64,000 nt of DNA from Anadara kagoshimensis. Its lineage: Eukaryota > Mollusca > Bivalvia > Arcoida > Arcidae. This document shows positions 45,533-55,931 of the stretch, piece after piece. Both the position numbers and the translations under genes were made by a program. Below the pieces are notes generated by a model. That model did not search any database. It was not told the DNA's origin and saw nothing but the letters and a program-made list of their open reading frames with translations. Position 1 is the first letter of the stretch; the number at the start of each line of letters is the position of its first letter. The stretch is from NCBI GenBank assembly GCA_021292105.1, contig CM037861.1, forward strand, positions 50,928,920 to 50,992,919. Direction: 5' to 3'.

Positions 45533-48361
45533 ATGGCCAGCACACGGCTGGATACATCTAAGGGGAAACAGATATTACAGGGCGATAGCACAGATGAAAC
45601 AAATCTTGTTTGTTGCCTTCATGTCGATAAACGTTTCCAAGATATAGAAATTAAACCTTTTGATGAAACAACATGGAGTAAAGTGGCAAAAGTTGCTGAA
45701 TATCGTCTTTCGAAAACAAAATCCCACAAATATAAACAAATTTGTCAAGATCTTCCTCAAAACTTTGATCCTAAAACCAATGGTTATCACAGAATGTGTT
45801 ACAAGAACTTCACTGCTGTCTCAAAAAAAGAACTAGAGTCTTTTTCCACTGTAGAAGTAGAAGAAGTTTCTTACACTTTAAGATCCCACACTGAACATTT
45901 ATCGGACGAAACTTCCTCCTCCGGTATTTTTCTTCCCGTATGTTTGTTTTGTGGCCTCCTGACGAAGGGTAAGAAAAGGGAACAGTTAGGCAATTGTGAA
46001 AGTTTGGAAGCGGGAGAAAAAATAAAAAATGCTGCAATGGTTCTGGGTGATACAGATATGATTGCCAGAGTTTGTGATATAGATTTTGTTGCTAAAGAGG
46101 TTAAATATCACCATAGCTGCCGAAAACATTACTTAAATCTTTCTGAGAGGTGTATACCCGGGTCTGCTAAGACAGAATATGGCAACATTAGGCTAGGACA
46201 CGAAAAAGCATTTAAATGGTTGACCGAATACATAAATAAAAACGTTATAGCACAAGGTCAAGCTGTAACAATTGCCTCCTTGTATGAATATTACACTACA
46301 ATGCTGATGGACATTGGTCTTGATTGCTCCTCATATACCATCCAGACTTTAGAAGTAAAACTTCTAAATCACTTCAAAGATGATATTTGCATGAGTAAAA
46401 TAGGTAAACGACAAGGCAAAATATTATATCCAAGCTTTCTAGATACAGATCAGATTATAGGTTTCCATAATACGTTTTTATTAAATTCCAAAGTCACTGA
46501 AGCTGCATACCAGTTGCGAAATACAATATTAGAAATGTCAAAGACATGTCCCCAATTACAGAACCCATTGACTGTAAATGAAATACAGAAAGGCCAAGCT
46601 AACCCCCCAGACATACTTATGCAGTTTTTTAAAACTCTATATACAGGGTCTTCAACAAAAGAACCTTCTGAAAGAATGAATAGATGCATCAGTTCAGCAG
46701 CAGATGATGCTTTGTTTGCTGTAACCAATGGCGAAATAAAGCCATCAAAACATTTATGTCTTGGACTGGGTTTTAAAAGTATGACTGGTAGTAGGAAAAT
46801 TATTGAAGTACTAAATCATTTAGGGCACTCAATAAGTTACCATGTTGCGGAGACACTTGAAACTGAACTTGCAATGACAATATCAGACAGGAATCAGCTA
46901 ACTCCTGATGGATTACTGAAAATTCCAAACTTGTCAACCGGAACGGCTTGGGATAATTATGATGAAAACACCGAGACTTTGTCTGGAAGCGGAACTTTGC
47001 ACGACACAGTTGGAATATGTTACCAGAACACTCCCGACGAACAACATTCAATGGGGGACTCTCTAGGAATTCCACAAGTATCCACTACACAAACAAAGTC
47101 ATTGAAACGTAAACGCTCTTTAGATATTGAGGACCCTATTTTAGAATCTTACAGAAAGCGTCCAAAAATAACAAAATTTCAATATCCCGTAAAAGCAATT
47201 TCGGACCCCTCTAATTTAAATGAGACCAGAAAAAGGGATTTAACATGGGTGATTTGTCACCATTTATTTTCTAATATACCCATGTGGTCAGGATGGAATT
47301 CTCTAATCACAGTAGATCATCTACCAGAGCAAGTGATAGGCTATATGGACAATATAAGTTTGCCACCGACCCGATTAGATGTGGTGTCGGAAACATTACG
47401 TCGATCGCAGATTGTGGCACGGGAATGTTCTGATAACACAGCAATTGTCCACTATGATCTTGCCATAGCTAAACCAGCGATGCAGATACAATCGGAAGAA
47501 TCACCAAAGTACGACAATATTTTCATATGTTTTGGTCCTTTCCATATAATGTTGGCATATTTTGGCGCTCTTGGTCACTTAATTGAGGGCTCTGGCGGAC
47601 CATATGTGCTAACCGAGACCAAAGTTCTGGCAGAAGGGTCTCTAAATGGGTTCATAAAAGGGAAGCATTATAACAGATGTCAGAGAATGCATACTATATT
47701 ATCTCTTTCTTTCCGTATTCTCCATTTTCGGTCTTTTCTGGAAGAGCATGGTCAGATATCTGAATCTTTATACGAGCAGTTAGAACAATTCATTACAAAT
47801 ACTTCTTCAGAAGAAATGCAAAACGTTCTAGAGCAAGAAAATTTAAAATCTATTTTTGATATGTATGAAGCCTTTTCCAATGACACAAGAACTGGAAACC
47901 ATGGATCAACAGCACAGTATTGGTTTATGTATATTGAATTAGTTGAACTTCTGTTACTTTTCAGTAGATCTTGTCGAACTAACGATCTACCTTTATTTAC
48001 TTACTGCTTAGGAAAAATGTGTCCAGTATTTTTTGCAGCTAATAGACCAAACTATGCAAGATGGATGACACGCTATCACTTAAATTTACTTAACATTGAT
48101 ATAAGTCATCCACAAGCAAGAGCAATGCTTGAGAATGGTGGTTTGTCTATAAGACGCTCGAATAAATCATTTTCCAGAATTCCAGTGGACATGACACTTG
48201 AGCAGACAATCAATGCTGATGCTGCATCTCGTCTAACTGGCATTTCTGCATTCAGCCAGTCATATACGGCCAGGCGAAGATGGATGATTACACGAAGTGT
48301 CCGCAGTGCTATCGTTGGTGCTCTTCTCTCAAAAACTGGAATCCGGAAAAAGGGGATGTGA
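45533..48361 (+). CDS. Transposon ORF1: zinc-finger / transposase-like protein (942 aa)
   Basis: The start is the first ATG, in a good context (GCAAAATGG), 497 bp inside the left arm. There are two Cys/His modules. Residues about 26-91 have a CC pair and YHRMCYKNF. Residues about 137-200 have C137-x2-C140 and HHSC (H193, C196), followed by RKHYLNLSER; these look like zinc-binding, DNA-recognition modules. Residues 520-560 hold basic KSLKRKRSLD and SYRKRPKITKF, likely nuclear localisation signals. A compact, conserved-looking core around 590-730 (MWSGWNSLIT, HYDLAIAKPAMQIQ with D642, FGPFHIMLAYFGALGHL, LTETKVLAEGSLNGFIKGKH with E695, NRCQRMH) is where I would place the transposase catalytic domain, but I cannot fix the acidic triad. 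The final ~27 residues overlap ORF2. I see no internal stops. Confidence 0.85.
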   Translation: MASTRLDTSKGKQILQGDSTDETNLVCCLHVDKRFQDIEIKPFDETTWSKVAKVAEYRLSKTKSHKYKQICQDLPQNFDPKTNGYHRMCYKNFTAVSKKELESFSTVEVEEVSYTLRSHTEHLSDETSSSGIFLPVCLFCGLLTKGKKREQLGNCESLEAGEKIKNAAMVLGDTDMIARVCDIDFVAKEVKYHHSCRKHYLNLSERCIPGSAKTEYGNIRLGHEKAFKWLTEYINKNVIAQGQAVTIASLYEYYTTMLMDIGLDCSSYTIQTLEVKLLNHFKDDICMSKIGKRQGKILYPSFLDTDQIIGFHNTFLLNSKVTEAAYQLRNTILEMSKTCPQLQNPLTVNEIQKGQANPPDILMQFFKTLYTGSSTKEPSERMNRCISSAADDALFAVTNGEIKPSKHLCLGLGFKSMTGSRKIIEVLNHLGHSISYHVAETLETELAMTISDRNQLTPDGLLKIPNLSTGTAWDNYDENTETLSGSGTLHDTVGICYQNTPDEQHSMGDSLGIPQVSTTQTKSLKRKRSLDIEDPILESYRKRPKITKFQYPVKAISDPSNLNETRKRDLTWVICHHLFSNIPMWSGWNSLITVDHLPEQVIGYMDNISLPPTRLDVVSETLRRSQIVARECSDNTAIVHYDLAIAKPAMQIQSEESPKYDNIFICFGPFHIMLAYFGALGHLIEGSGGPYVLTETKVLAEGSLNGFIKGKHYNRCQRMHTILSLSFRILHFRSFLEEHGQISESLYEQLEQFITNTSSEEMQNVLEQENLKSIFDMYEAFSNDTRTGNHGSTAQYWFMYIELVELLLLFSRSCRTNDLPLFTYCLGKMCPVFFAANRPNYARWMTRYHLNLLNIDISHPQARAMLENGGLSIRRSNKSFSRIPVDMTLEQTINADAASRLTGISAFSQSYTARRRWMITRSVRSAIVGALLSKTGIRKKGM

Positions 48362-50169
48362 ATCAAGAGCTCAAGCCGTCGCGAATTCAGAGAGATAATA
48401 AAGATGTAAGTAGTTTGATCGACTGTATTAAAGCAACTAAGAATCCGTTTGATACAGAGATAAGAAATGAGGATCTCCTGTGCATATCAACTGGTAACAG
48501 AGTCAAAGATGATGTGAAAAATGAGATACTTAGTTGTGTAAAATATGGCGAGCAATCTTTTCACGACTTTAGAAATGGCTGTTTTGCAGATCCCTCTAGA
48601 TTTGAAAAACCTATTACAAGAAACAAATTGCGCACTTTTGCATCTTTGGCACTTAAGGTTCGGGTTGAGGTGAAAGCAAAGAAAATCATACAGCTACAGT
48701 GTTCACGTGATCTATTTGGTAGGCTTTTGTTTTTGGCAACGACAACAGATATAAACTTGCAGAAAGTTTTTGAATATCCTCTCACTCCCGTGCCGCCAGC
48801 TCTTGCACAAATTGACGGGAATATGAATAAAACCGACAAATCAATACTTATGAAAATGTTAGAGAGCAAGGCTCATTCTGATCCTCCAGCTGCAAATCAA
48901 ATTGATGCTTATGTCGTTGATGCCATGTTCCTTATACAGTTGCTGTCAAACCTACCAGATACTTTTGAAGGTGTAGCCAAAACCATTCTCAAGCTATTAT
49001 GTAAACTGGCAAAAGAAATACACTTTGTTTGTGACACATATGTCCATCCATCCATCAAAGATATTGAAAGAGATATGCGAGGAGAGAGCAGTGGACCAGA
49101 TATTGTAGTAATGGGCCCAAAACAAAAGCGACCTCATGATTTCCGTTCAGCTTTGAAATCTGCTAATTTCAAGAGGTCATTACTATCGTTTTTGCTACAA
49201 GAATGGAAGAATGATAACTATGCTGACATTCTTGCAGGCCATACATTATATTATGCAACAGAGGACCACTGCCATCAATTCTATTGCGAAAATGATGCAA
49301 CAGTAGTGTGCAGTGAAGTGTCCAATCTTGCCTGTACCCACGAGGAGGCAGATACCAGGATCACCTTACATGTGCAATACATTGCCTCAAGGTCCGATTC
49401 TCCTAACGTAGTGGTTAGAGCAAATGACACGGATGTAATGGTTATTTTATTGTATCATTGTCACCAAATACATGCAAACATATGGATGGATTCAGGCACT
49501 GACGGCACCAATACTAGGCGATTTATTGATCTAACAAAACTGTCCAATGAAATTGGGATCGAAATGTGCCAAGTTCTTCCAGCTATCCATGCTTTCACTG
49601 GATGTGATTATACTGCAGCATTTCTTAGAAAAGGTAAAATTAGGCCTTATAATATCGTTGAAAAAAGTGCAACTTTCAGAAGCGTTTTCTCAAATATTGG
49701 AACAAATCAAAGAGTTAATGAAAGAGATATGAAGGTAATGGAATCTTTTGTCTGTGAAATGTATGGCAAAAAAAACATTAAAACAGTAAATGAGGCACGA
49801 TTTGCCATTTTCAGAGAGAAATACGCTCCAACAAATCAAACTGACCCATTAGAAAAGCTCAAAGGAGCCGATCCGAGTTCACTACCTCCTTGTAAAAGTG
49901 TTCTTGTTCAGAAAATCCTCCGAACAGAATATGTTGCATATTTTTGGAAACATGCCAATTGCAGTTGTCCTACATTAAATACTCCACAAGAAAATGGATG
50001 GAAAAAAGAAAATAACAAGTATGCGATTCACTGGTTTGAAGGTGAACAGATTCCGAAAGATATAAGACTGAAGATGGACAGTACAACTTTTACAGAGGAT
50101 GACATGGGAGAAGATGAGGATGTACGTGAATCCGACAGTAGTGATAGTGAAGACACTGATGATGAATGA
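48280..50169 (+). CDS. Transposon ORF2: XPG/FEN1-type (PIN-like) nuclease protein (629 aa)
   Basis: It reads in the -1 frame relative to ORF1, overlapping by 82 nt. The annotated ATG at 48280 is probably not used. Meaningful protein appears to begin just after the frame change near 48350 (DVNQELKPSRIQRD), directly continuing ORF1. From residue 208 there is an XPG/FEN1 layout: D214 (YVVDAM), D252 (HFVCDTY), E355-E356-A-D358 (HEEADTRITLH), D383/D385 (ANDTDVMVIL) and D443 in GCDYTAAF, the counterpart of the XPG G-(C/S)-D-Y signature. These are the acidic residues that bind two metals in flap endonucleases. The tail is acidic (GEDEDVRESDSSDSEDTDDE). The stop at 50167-50169 lies 29 bp from the right arm. 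Confidence 0.85.
   Translation: MDDYTKCPQCYRWCSSLKNWNPEKGDVNQELKPSRIQRDNKDVSSLIDCIKATKNPFDTEIRNEDLLCISTGNRVKDDVKNEILSCVKYGEQSFHDFRNGCFADPSRFEKPITRNKLRTFASLALKVRVEVKAKKIIQLQCSRDLFGRLLFLATTTDINLQKVFEYPLTPVPPALAQIDGNMNKTDKSILMKMLESKAHSDPPAANQIDAYVVDAMFLIQLLSNLPDTFEGVAKTILKLLCKLAKEIHFVCDTYVHPSIKDIERDMRGESSGPDIVVMGPKQKRPHDFRSALKSANFKRSLLSFLLQEWKNDNYADILAGHTLYYATEDHCHQFYCENDATVVCSEVSNLACTHEEADTRITLHVQYIASRSDSPNVVVRANDTDVMVILLYHCHQIHANIWMDSGTDGTNTRRFIDLTKLSNEIGIEMCQVLPAIHAFTGCDYTAAFLRKGKIRPYNIVEKSATFRSVFSNIGTNQRVNERDMKVMESFVCEMYGKKNIKTVNEARFAIFREKYAPTNQTDPLEKLKGADPSSLPPCKSVLVQKILRTEYVAYFWKHANCSCPTLNTPQENGWKKENNKYAIHWFEGEQIPKDIRLKMDSTTFTEDDMGEDEDVRESDSSDSEDTDDE
48344..48361 (+). other. Frame change between transposon ORF1 and ORF2 (A5G4 run)
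   Basis: ORF1 reads CGG AAA AAG GGG ATG TGA. Reading one base back after the A5 run (48347-48351) gives GGG GAT GTG AAT and continues into ORF2. It is either a one-base deletion in a homopolymer that broke a fused ORF, or a -1 slip. G-AAA-AAG is close to, but not, the classic X-XXY-YYZ heptamer. Confidence 0.7.
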
Positions 50170-50197
50170 AATTATAATTCTGAATGAATACGAGTTA

Positions 50198-51145
50198 TTT
50201 TGAACCAGCCTGTCTAAGAGCACTAACACAGTATATCCCGTGAATTCGCATATCGTTAGCATATTGGGGTAGGGGAAGAATAAATCGTGGGTAATGGGTT
50301 AATGTGACGATTTTGTTACACATTATACTTGCACAATAAAGCACACACATCAGGGATTCTAAATAAAATAGTATATTGATAATCAGGCTTTTTTTGAATG
50401 CGCTACAAGACTTTAACGAATAAAGATTAAGTAAAAACGCAAAACTCGGTTGTTTAAAATTGGCCACAAAATTGAGATTGAATGCTTAACAAGAAGTTTT
50501 TAGTTAGAGGTCTTCAATGTTGTCACCCAAGTATTAAAGCTTACACGGTATAACAATCAGTATGGCAACTAATAGCAAAATTTGTAGTAAAGATCGATTT
50601 TTTGAGAAATTTGCAATTTTTGGGGTAGGGGAAAGTTTTTCCACTGTGGGTGCCGCAATTTCCTACCAAATGATATGCAGCTACTTTTATTGAATGCAAA
50701 ACACATTAGGCTGTGACAATATGGTAAAACATTTCACTTAAATGCTTTTATTATTTTTTTATAAGACATAAAAGAGGGCAAAATATTAAAAACGCAAAAT
50801 TTTTGGTCTATTTTTTTCCTAAAATAGTTATTTTAAAAAAAAATCTGAAATGTATCAAGAAGTTTTTAACTTAAATGTCAACAATGATCATAATTCTTGA
50901 TAACCGCATCAGTAATAAGACATTTTAAGGCCATATCGCGTCCATAATGCAGAATTATCAAATTACCGAAAAACCGGCTGAAAAATGCGATTCTAGTGTA
51001 AAAACTCGCGTCTGAAAAAAAATCGGAAACGAGTTCATTCACAAGACGCCCAAATTCGAAAACTACAGACATTTTTCTATCAGAAACAACCTTCAAAGCT
51101 TTTGGCCATTGACACATATTTCAAACCCCACTAGCTCTTGGGCTA
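50198..51145 (-). repeat. Right terminal inverted repeat of the transposon
   Basis: The inverse of the left arm, ending ...CCCCACTAGCTCTTGGGCTA at 51145 beside the TTC duplication. Its inner edge begins just 29 bp after the second ORF's stop codon, so the 3' end of the transcript must lie in the arm. Confidence 0.93.
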
Positions 51146-51148
51146 TTC

Positions 51149-51225
51149 CGGAGCACCGGGTTTCACTCCCATGGCGGAAGTTGACGTATTTAACTTAATT
51201 TGCCAGTTTTCATATTTGTGTTTGG
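51149..51225 (-). repeat. Dispersed repeat family A (copy 5, inverted), right of the transposon
   Basis: CGGAGCACCGGGTTTCACTC, a GGCGGAAGTTGACGTATTTA block and ACTTAATTTGCCAGTTTTCA are the inverse of the family A right half. They are the non-expanded continuation of the minisatellite-bearing copy. Confidence 0.7.
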
Positions 51226-51231
51226 TATAAT

Positions 51232-51300
51232 ATACAGTGGAATTCACCTATAACGAAGACGGATATAACGAATTTAGGCCTATAACGAAAAATAATTATT
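51232..51300. repeat. Possible pogo/Tigger-type terminal fragment
   Basis: CAGTGGAATTCACCTATAAC with two further TATAACGAA blocks resembles the CAGT...TATAACGAA ends of pogo/Tigger-type elements. No second end or transposase is seen. Confidence 0.35.
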
Positions 51301-52110
51301 ATTCATCAGTATTTATTTCATCTAAAATATAACTAAACTAATAAATAATTATTAACAACAATAATAACCAACCAATCATAATAACAACATCGAAACAACG
51401 ACTTATAATTACAGTACGTTATACTTATAAACAATCATTGGTAACCTTGGTAACATGAAATAAATGTACAAAAATGTACAAATCATTTATCAACTAACAG
51501 TTGTCTTTGTTTTATATACATGTAGCAACAAAAACAATAAAAATCACACACGTTATAAAATCACAGAGTCATATTGTAAATACTACAAGTACTAGCTTAT
51601 TGCACTTTCATGAAGTACGCGCACATGTAATTCAACAAATTCTTCAGGCCGACCAATCAAATTTATTTATTTATTCAGATCAGTACATTTTTAGTGCGCA
51701 AGCTTACCATATAGGTTCTTTTTTATCGTTAAGTGTTCGATTTTGGTACAATTTCCATACAAAAAGTCCGAATTTTTAGTACTTCTAATTAATTAACCGT
51801 CAAAATGGGGAAATCCGATGAATTTGTTAGCCATGACCATGGTTGTGGGACTCTGTTAGGTTACAAAAAATCAAAACCTGATTGCGGCATTGCATTGAGT
51901 TACACAAAATTATACTATACTAGTATTTGCATTAGTCTAACTGTTGGAATGGTCATAATAATCTTGTAAGTTCAAGACTAAACATCGCACACTGTAAAAT
52001 TTCTTCATCTGATGGACAAAGAATCAAGCATGACGTATACAGTGCATCATTACAAACAAAATTGTATAATCCAGGCCAGTGACAGGATTTTGTTATAAGG
52101 TCATTTTTAG

Positions 52111-52816
52111 CTCACCTGGCAAAGCCACGTGAGCTTATGGTATGGCAAAGCGTGCGTCCGTCCGTGCGTAAACTTGGATTTTCTCCTCTGAAACTACGGA
52201 ACCAATTTAAACCAATTCGGGGTGAGAGGTCCTTGCAAGATAAAGATTAAAAATCGTGTCCGGCATAATTAACCAATATCCAATATGGCCGTTGTTACTA
52301 AACATATCAAAAACCTATTATTAGTCAATGTGGATTTATTTATGGGCCGATTTTGTTGGTACACAGAAACTAGATAGATAGCCACTTAACATATTATATG
52401 GGATTTGCTGTCAAATTTTTCGTTTACACAATATTAGAGTAATATGCAAATAGATGGGTTTTAAGTCTTTTTCTTAAAAATCTTCTCCTCTGAAACTACT
52501 GAACCAATTTAAACCAAATTTGGCGTGAGAGGTTCTTGCTGGATAAAGATAAAAAATTATGTCCGGCATAATCCACCAATATCCGATATGGCCGCTGTTA
52601 CTAAAAAAAAGCAAAAACCTATTATTAGTCAGTGTGGATTTATTTATGGGCCGATTTTGTTCAAATTTGGTACACAGAAACTAGATAGATAGCCATTTAA
52701 CATATGTAGCGGGATTTGCTGTCAAATATGTTTCCATTTTCAACAAACCTAATCCTCTGAGTGTCTTCAGGCGTATGCTTACCAGGTGAGCGATACAGGC
52801 CCATTGGGCCTCTTGT
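52111..52816. repeat. AGCTCACCTGG-bounded repeat with an internal ~300 bp duplication
   Basis: It starts TTTAGCTCACCTGGCAAAGC and ends ACCAGGTGAGCGATACAGGC-CCATTGGGCCTCTTG, an inverted boundary common in molluscan repeats. Two direct copies, about 52177-52430 and 52477-52730, share TTCTCCTCTGAAACTAC, ACCAATTTAAACCAA, GTCCGGCATAAT and ATTTATGGGCCGATTTTGTT. There is no ORF. Confidence 0.75.
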
Positions 52817-53048
52817 TCACGGTCATTTATAACTGAAATCAACCTTCCATTTTTGCGTTTTGCAAGGTAAGGGAAAAACAAGTATTTGGATTGAAAGAGT
52901 GGGTGTAAGTGTTAGAAAACAATAGAAAATTCTTAAATCAATAGCGAAGAAACACGAAACTACATAAAAATTTCGGCAGCCGATTTTCCGATTTTGCCCC
53001 CCCCCCTCCGCCGACAGTTGCGGTTGTGAATTTGGACCATTTTTTTTT

Positions 53049-53590
53049 AGCTCATCTGAGCTTTTGTCATCTATCTTCGTCCGTCGTTCGTCGTGTGTAA
53101 ACTTTTCACATTTTAATCAACTCCTCCAAAACTACAAATATTTGGCAGTAATATCTATATGAGGGCCTTTCAGATTTGCACAAATGAAAGGATTATGTCC
53201 CCTTGGGGTACCATTAAGGGGGAAATTGTGAAAATCTGACTTAAATTAACACAACATTGTTTCTCTAATATTCATAATCCTATATAGGTTAGAAATACAC
53301 TTTAGCAAGGTACAGTGCTACAAATGTATTTTGATTGTTTGATTTTCAATATTGGTTTTATTATAATTAATTTTATGTAGCCCTGAAATACGGAAAAAAA
53401 TCTATTTCGCCGTAAATAAGTGCCCCCTTTTGGGGCCTCGCTATTGACACCCATGACGTCATGGTATTTAAAATGACCAGTTTTTGATTAAAGTAAATGG
53501 GGAACTTCAAAATATAAACATAATAATCAATTCTGAGATGGGGCCGAAATCGGCCCTTATACTCCCAACTCCTTTCATCATTTGGCAGAC
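53049..53590. repeat. Second AGCTCATCTGAGC-type repeat
   Basis: TTTAGCTCATCTGAGCTTTT, a run of CGTCCGTCGTTCGTCGTGTG and AACTCCTCCAAAACTACAAA are the 5' landmarks of a related molluscan repeat. The right boundary is not clear. I see no coding. Confidence 0.5.
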
Positions 53591-53980
53591 GACAGAAGCA
53601 TGTATGGCTGGTGTAAAATAATTTATCAAATTACACTAAACATAGTGTCATAGAATGCTGTGAACATTATGAGAAGCATGGAAGTAGAAGCAAAGTTATA
53701 CACAGCAAAGAAGTCTGCCGAAATTATAAGCGTAGGCGGTGTCTGGTCTAATTTAAGTAGTGGTGACTCCGGGCAGAGACAATTGTTCTGAAAATGTAAA
53801 TGTTTTGACTCCAGATTGTTAAGAATATACTAAGTTGTAACCAAGTTTTCATCATACAACACAGAATTAGAATACATTCTGCGTCCCATGCATTATTATC
53901 AACATATTTAAATAATATTTAATGTAAATTATCTTTGTTTTGCAAATTGCAAACAGTAAAATTTTAAATATCTATCGCAA

Positions 53981-55875
53981 TTATTTTCCATTTTCCTTTT
54001 TGTCAGATCCATTTTGACCATTTTCAAGTGAATTAGAACTACAGTTTGCATTTTTCTGACGAACAAGTTTTTGTTTCCTTGGACTCCCATTTTGCTGGTC
54101 CCTTGCATCACTGTTGCACCGTTCTATACTTGCGGTTCGCAAAGGTTTTACAATCTGAGGTTTTTCGTTGGCTTTAACACAAAGTTCATGCATTTGTAGA
54201 AAGCTACTTTCTAAAGTGAATCCAAAATAGTCTGATCTTGTTTCACTGTAACTTTTAAATGAAGTAATGCAGACAGTCATTTTGTTGGGATGAGGATTGT
54301 AACACACGCCATAACCATCAGGTACAACTGGACCATAACACATAAACGCATCCATCGTTGTTGGTACCTAGAATAATAGAACCAATCTTGTTAGGTCATA
54401 GATACTTCATATATAGGCAAACGACATAGACCAGATCTACCCAATTCATGGGTCCTACAGAATTCGCCGTTAATACATACACACAATCTATTATTCTATG
54501 CTGCGCATGAGATAAACACTTTCAGATAAAAGATATCTCTATACATAAATAACGGGCCCAGAATAAATTGTTAAAATAAAGGTCAAGTGGATAGGTTAAT
54601 GTTGTTTGCCTAGACATAACGTGCGTAGCAATTTTTATCTTTGGTTCCAAAGTTTGAACAACACATTTTTTCTTGCCTTGTTTGGTTGTTTCTGTTGTTT
54701 TGCGTTGTAGGCTGAATTTGCATATTTACAGGAAAGAATAATATTATTACAAATCTGTCGTTTTTTTGGGTCTGATCCGTGGCTATTAAAAACCACCTTG
54801 TCCATTTACTGACTTGAATTGAAACCATTGGAAAAAAACAGAACAAGCAAAGTTCTTGGTTGTGTTATTCTTACAAATAGTTTCTGGTTTTAACATTGCT
54901 TTTTAAACAGTAGTTTATACATTTATTGCCTTTGTGTGAGGGAGATATGAACAAATGTTCATATCTCCCTCACACAAAGGCAATAAATTGTTTATTATAC
55001 CGAAAGATAACCATGGCAATAAGCAAGACAGAAAGAAAGAAAATATTTTAAAAAAGACAGTCTAAAAACATCAATCCTTCGCCGATTCATTGTTTTTTCT
55101 CCTATCGGAACTCATCGGAGGCAAACGCTAGAACGTCAAGACCGATTCTTCATCGATGACGTCATACCATTGTGACGTCACGGTGTGTTCCGAAGAGGTG
55201 GGATATGATGTTTTCAGAGGGATACACGATGTTTTCTCCACCCTGATCACATGATCCAACGATCCAATCAAATTACAGATAGCATCGTATTTTTCTAATG
55301 AGGTATAATAAATCTAGTTGTATCGCGTTGCTGGTACTACAAAGCAAGCGCACTTGCACTACTTTTATCAATATAATTACAGTCGAAACTCGTTATCGCA
55401 AAATTCACGGGAAGAAAAAATACTTCAACTTCAACAGAAGTAGGTGTTTTGGTGCATTCGAAACAAAGGGAGGTAACTAAATAAAGGTTTTGTTGCTGCA
55501 TTTGCACTCGATACATTAAGAGTATTGTTATAATTGTGTAGCATTTGAATGATCATATATGTGAATTTGATGAACAAGATGTTGTAGATTGCAATTACCT
55601 GGCTTGTAGATAATGAAAAGTGATTTGATATCCGGTAAGCCTCATCTGTGAAGATTTCGGGCATCTCATTGCAGTACTCCCTAGACATCTCTTTTAATGC
55701 CAGTAAGTGACAGTCTATTCCGTGACCTAAAATTGTCTAAAACGGAAAGTACAGATATTAGAAAAACATCATTACACATTCTAATAGATATGTTATAAGA
55801 CTATCCTTTATGCTTCTATCTCATAACAATTTTTCTTAAACTACCTTTTGCGCAAATTGCTTTAAAGCACAACTA

Positions 55876-55931
<56 letters not shown>

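Larger units (their letters stand above)
44092..51145 (+). mobile_element. 7054 bp DNA transposon with long TIRs, Academ-like (XPG-nuclease type)
   Basis: The element starts TAGCCCAAGAGCTAGTGGGG and ends with its exact inverse, and is flanked by a TTC/TTC target duplication (44089-44091, 51146-51148). The terminal inverted repeats are about 0.94 kb each. Inside, one coding strand holds a 942 aa zinc-binding/transposase-like ORF and, in the -1 frame, a 629 aa ORF with an XPG/FEN1-type nuclease domain. Academ elements are known for 3-4 bp target duplications and, in one branch, an XPG nuclease beside the transposase; this combination is why I favour Academ. I could not compare with a repeat library, and another long-TIR superfamily remains possible. 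Young age is suggested by near-identical outer TIRs and long open frames. Confidence 0.8.

Noticed and set aside
48280..48350. The ATG at 48280 as the true start of ORF2
   Set aside because: The first ~24 residues overlap the conserved-looking ORF1 tail in another frame and look unlike what follows. Continuity with ORF1 is the better reading.
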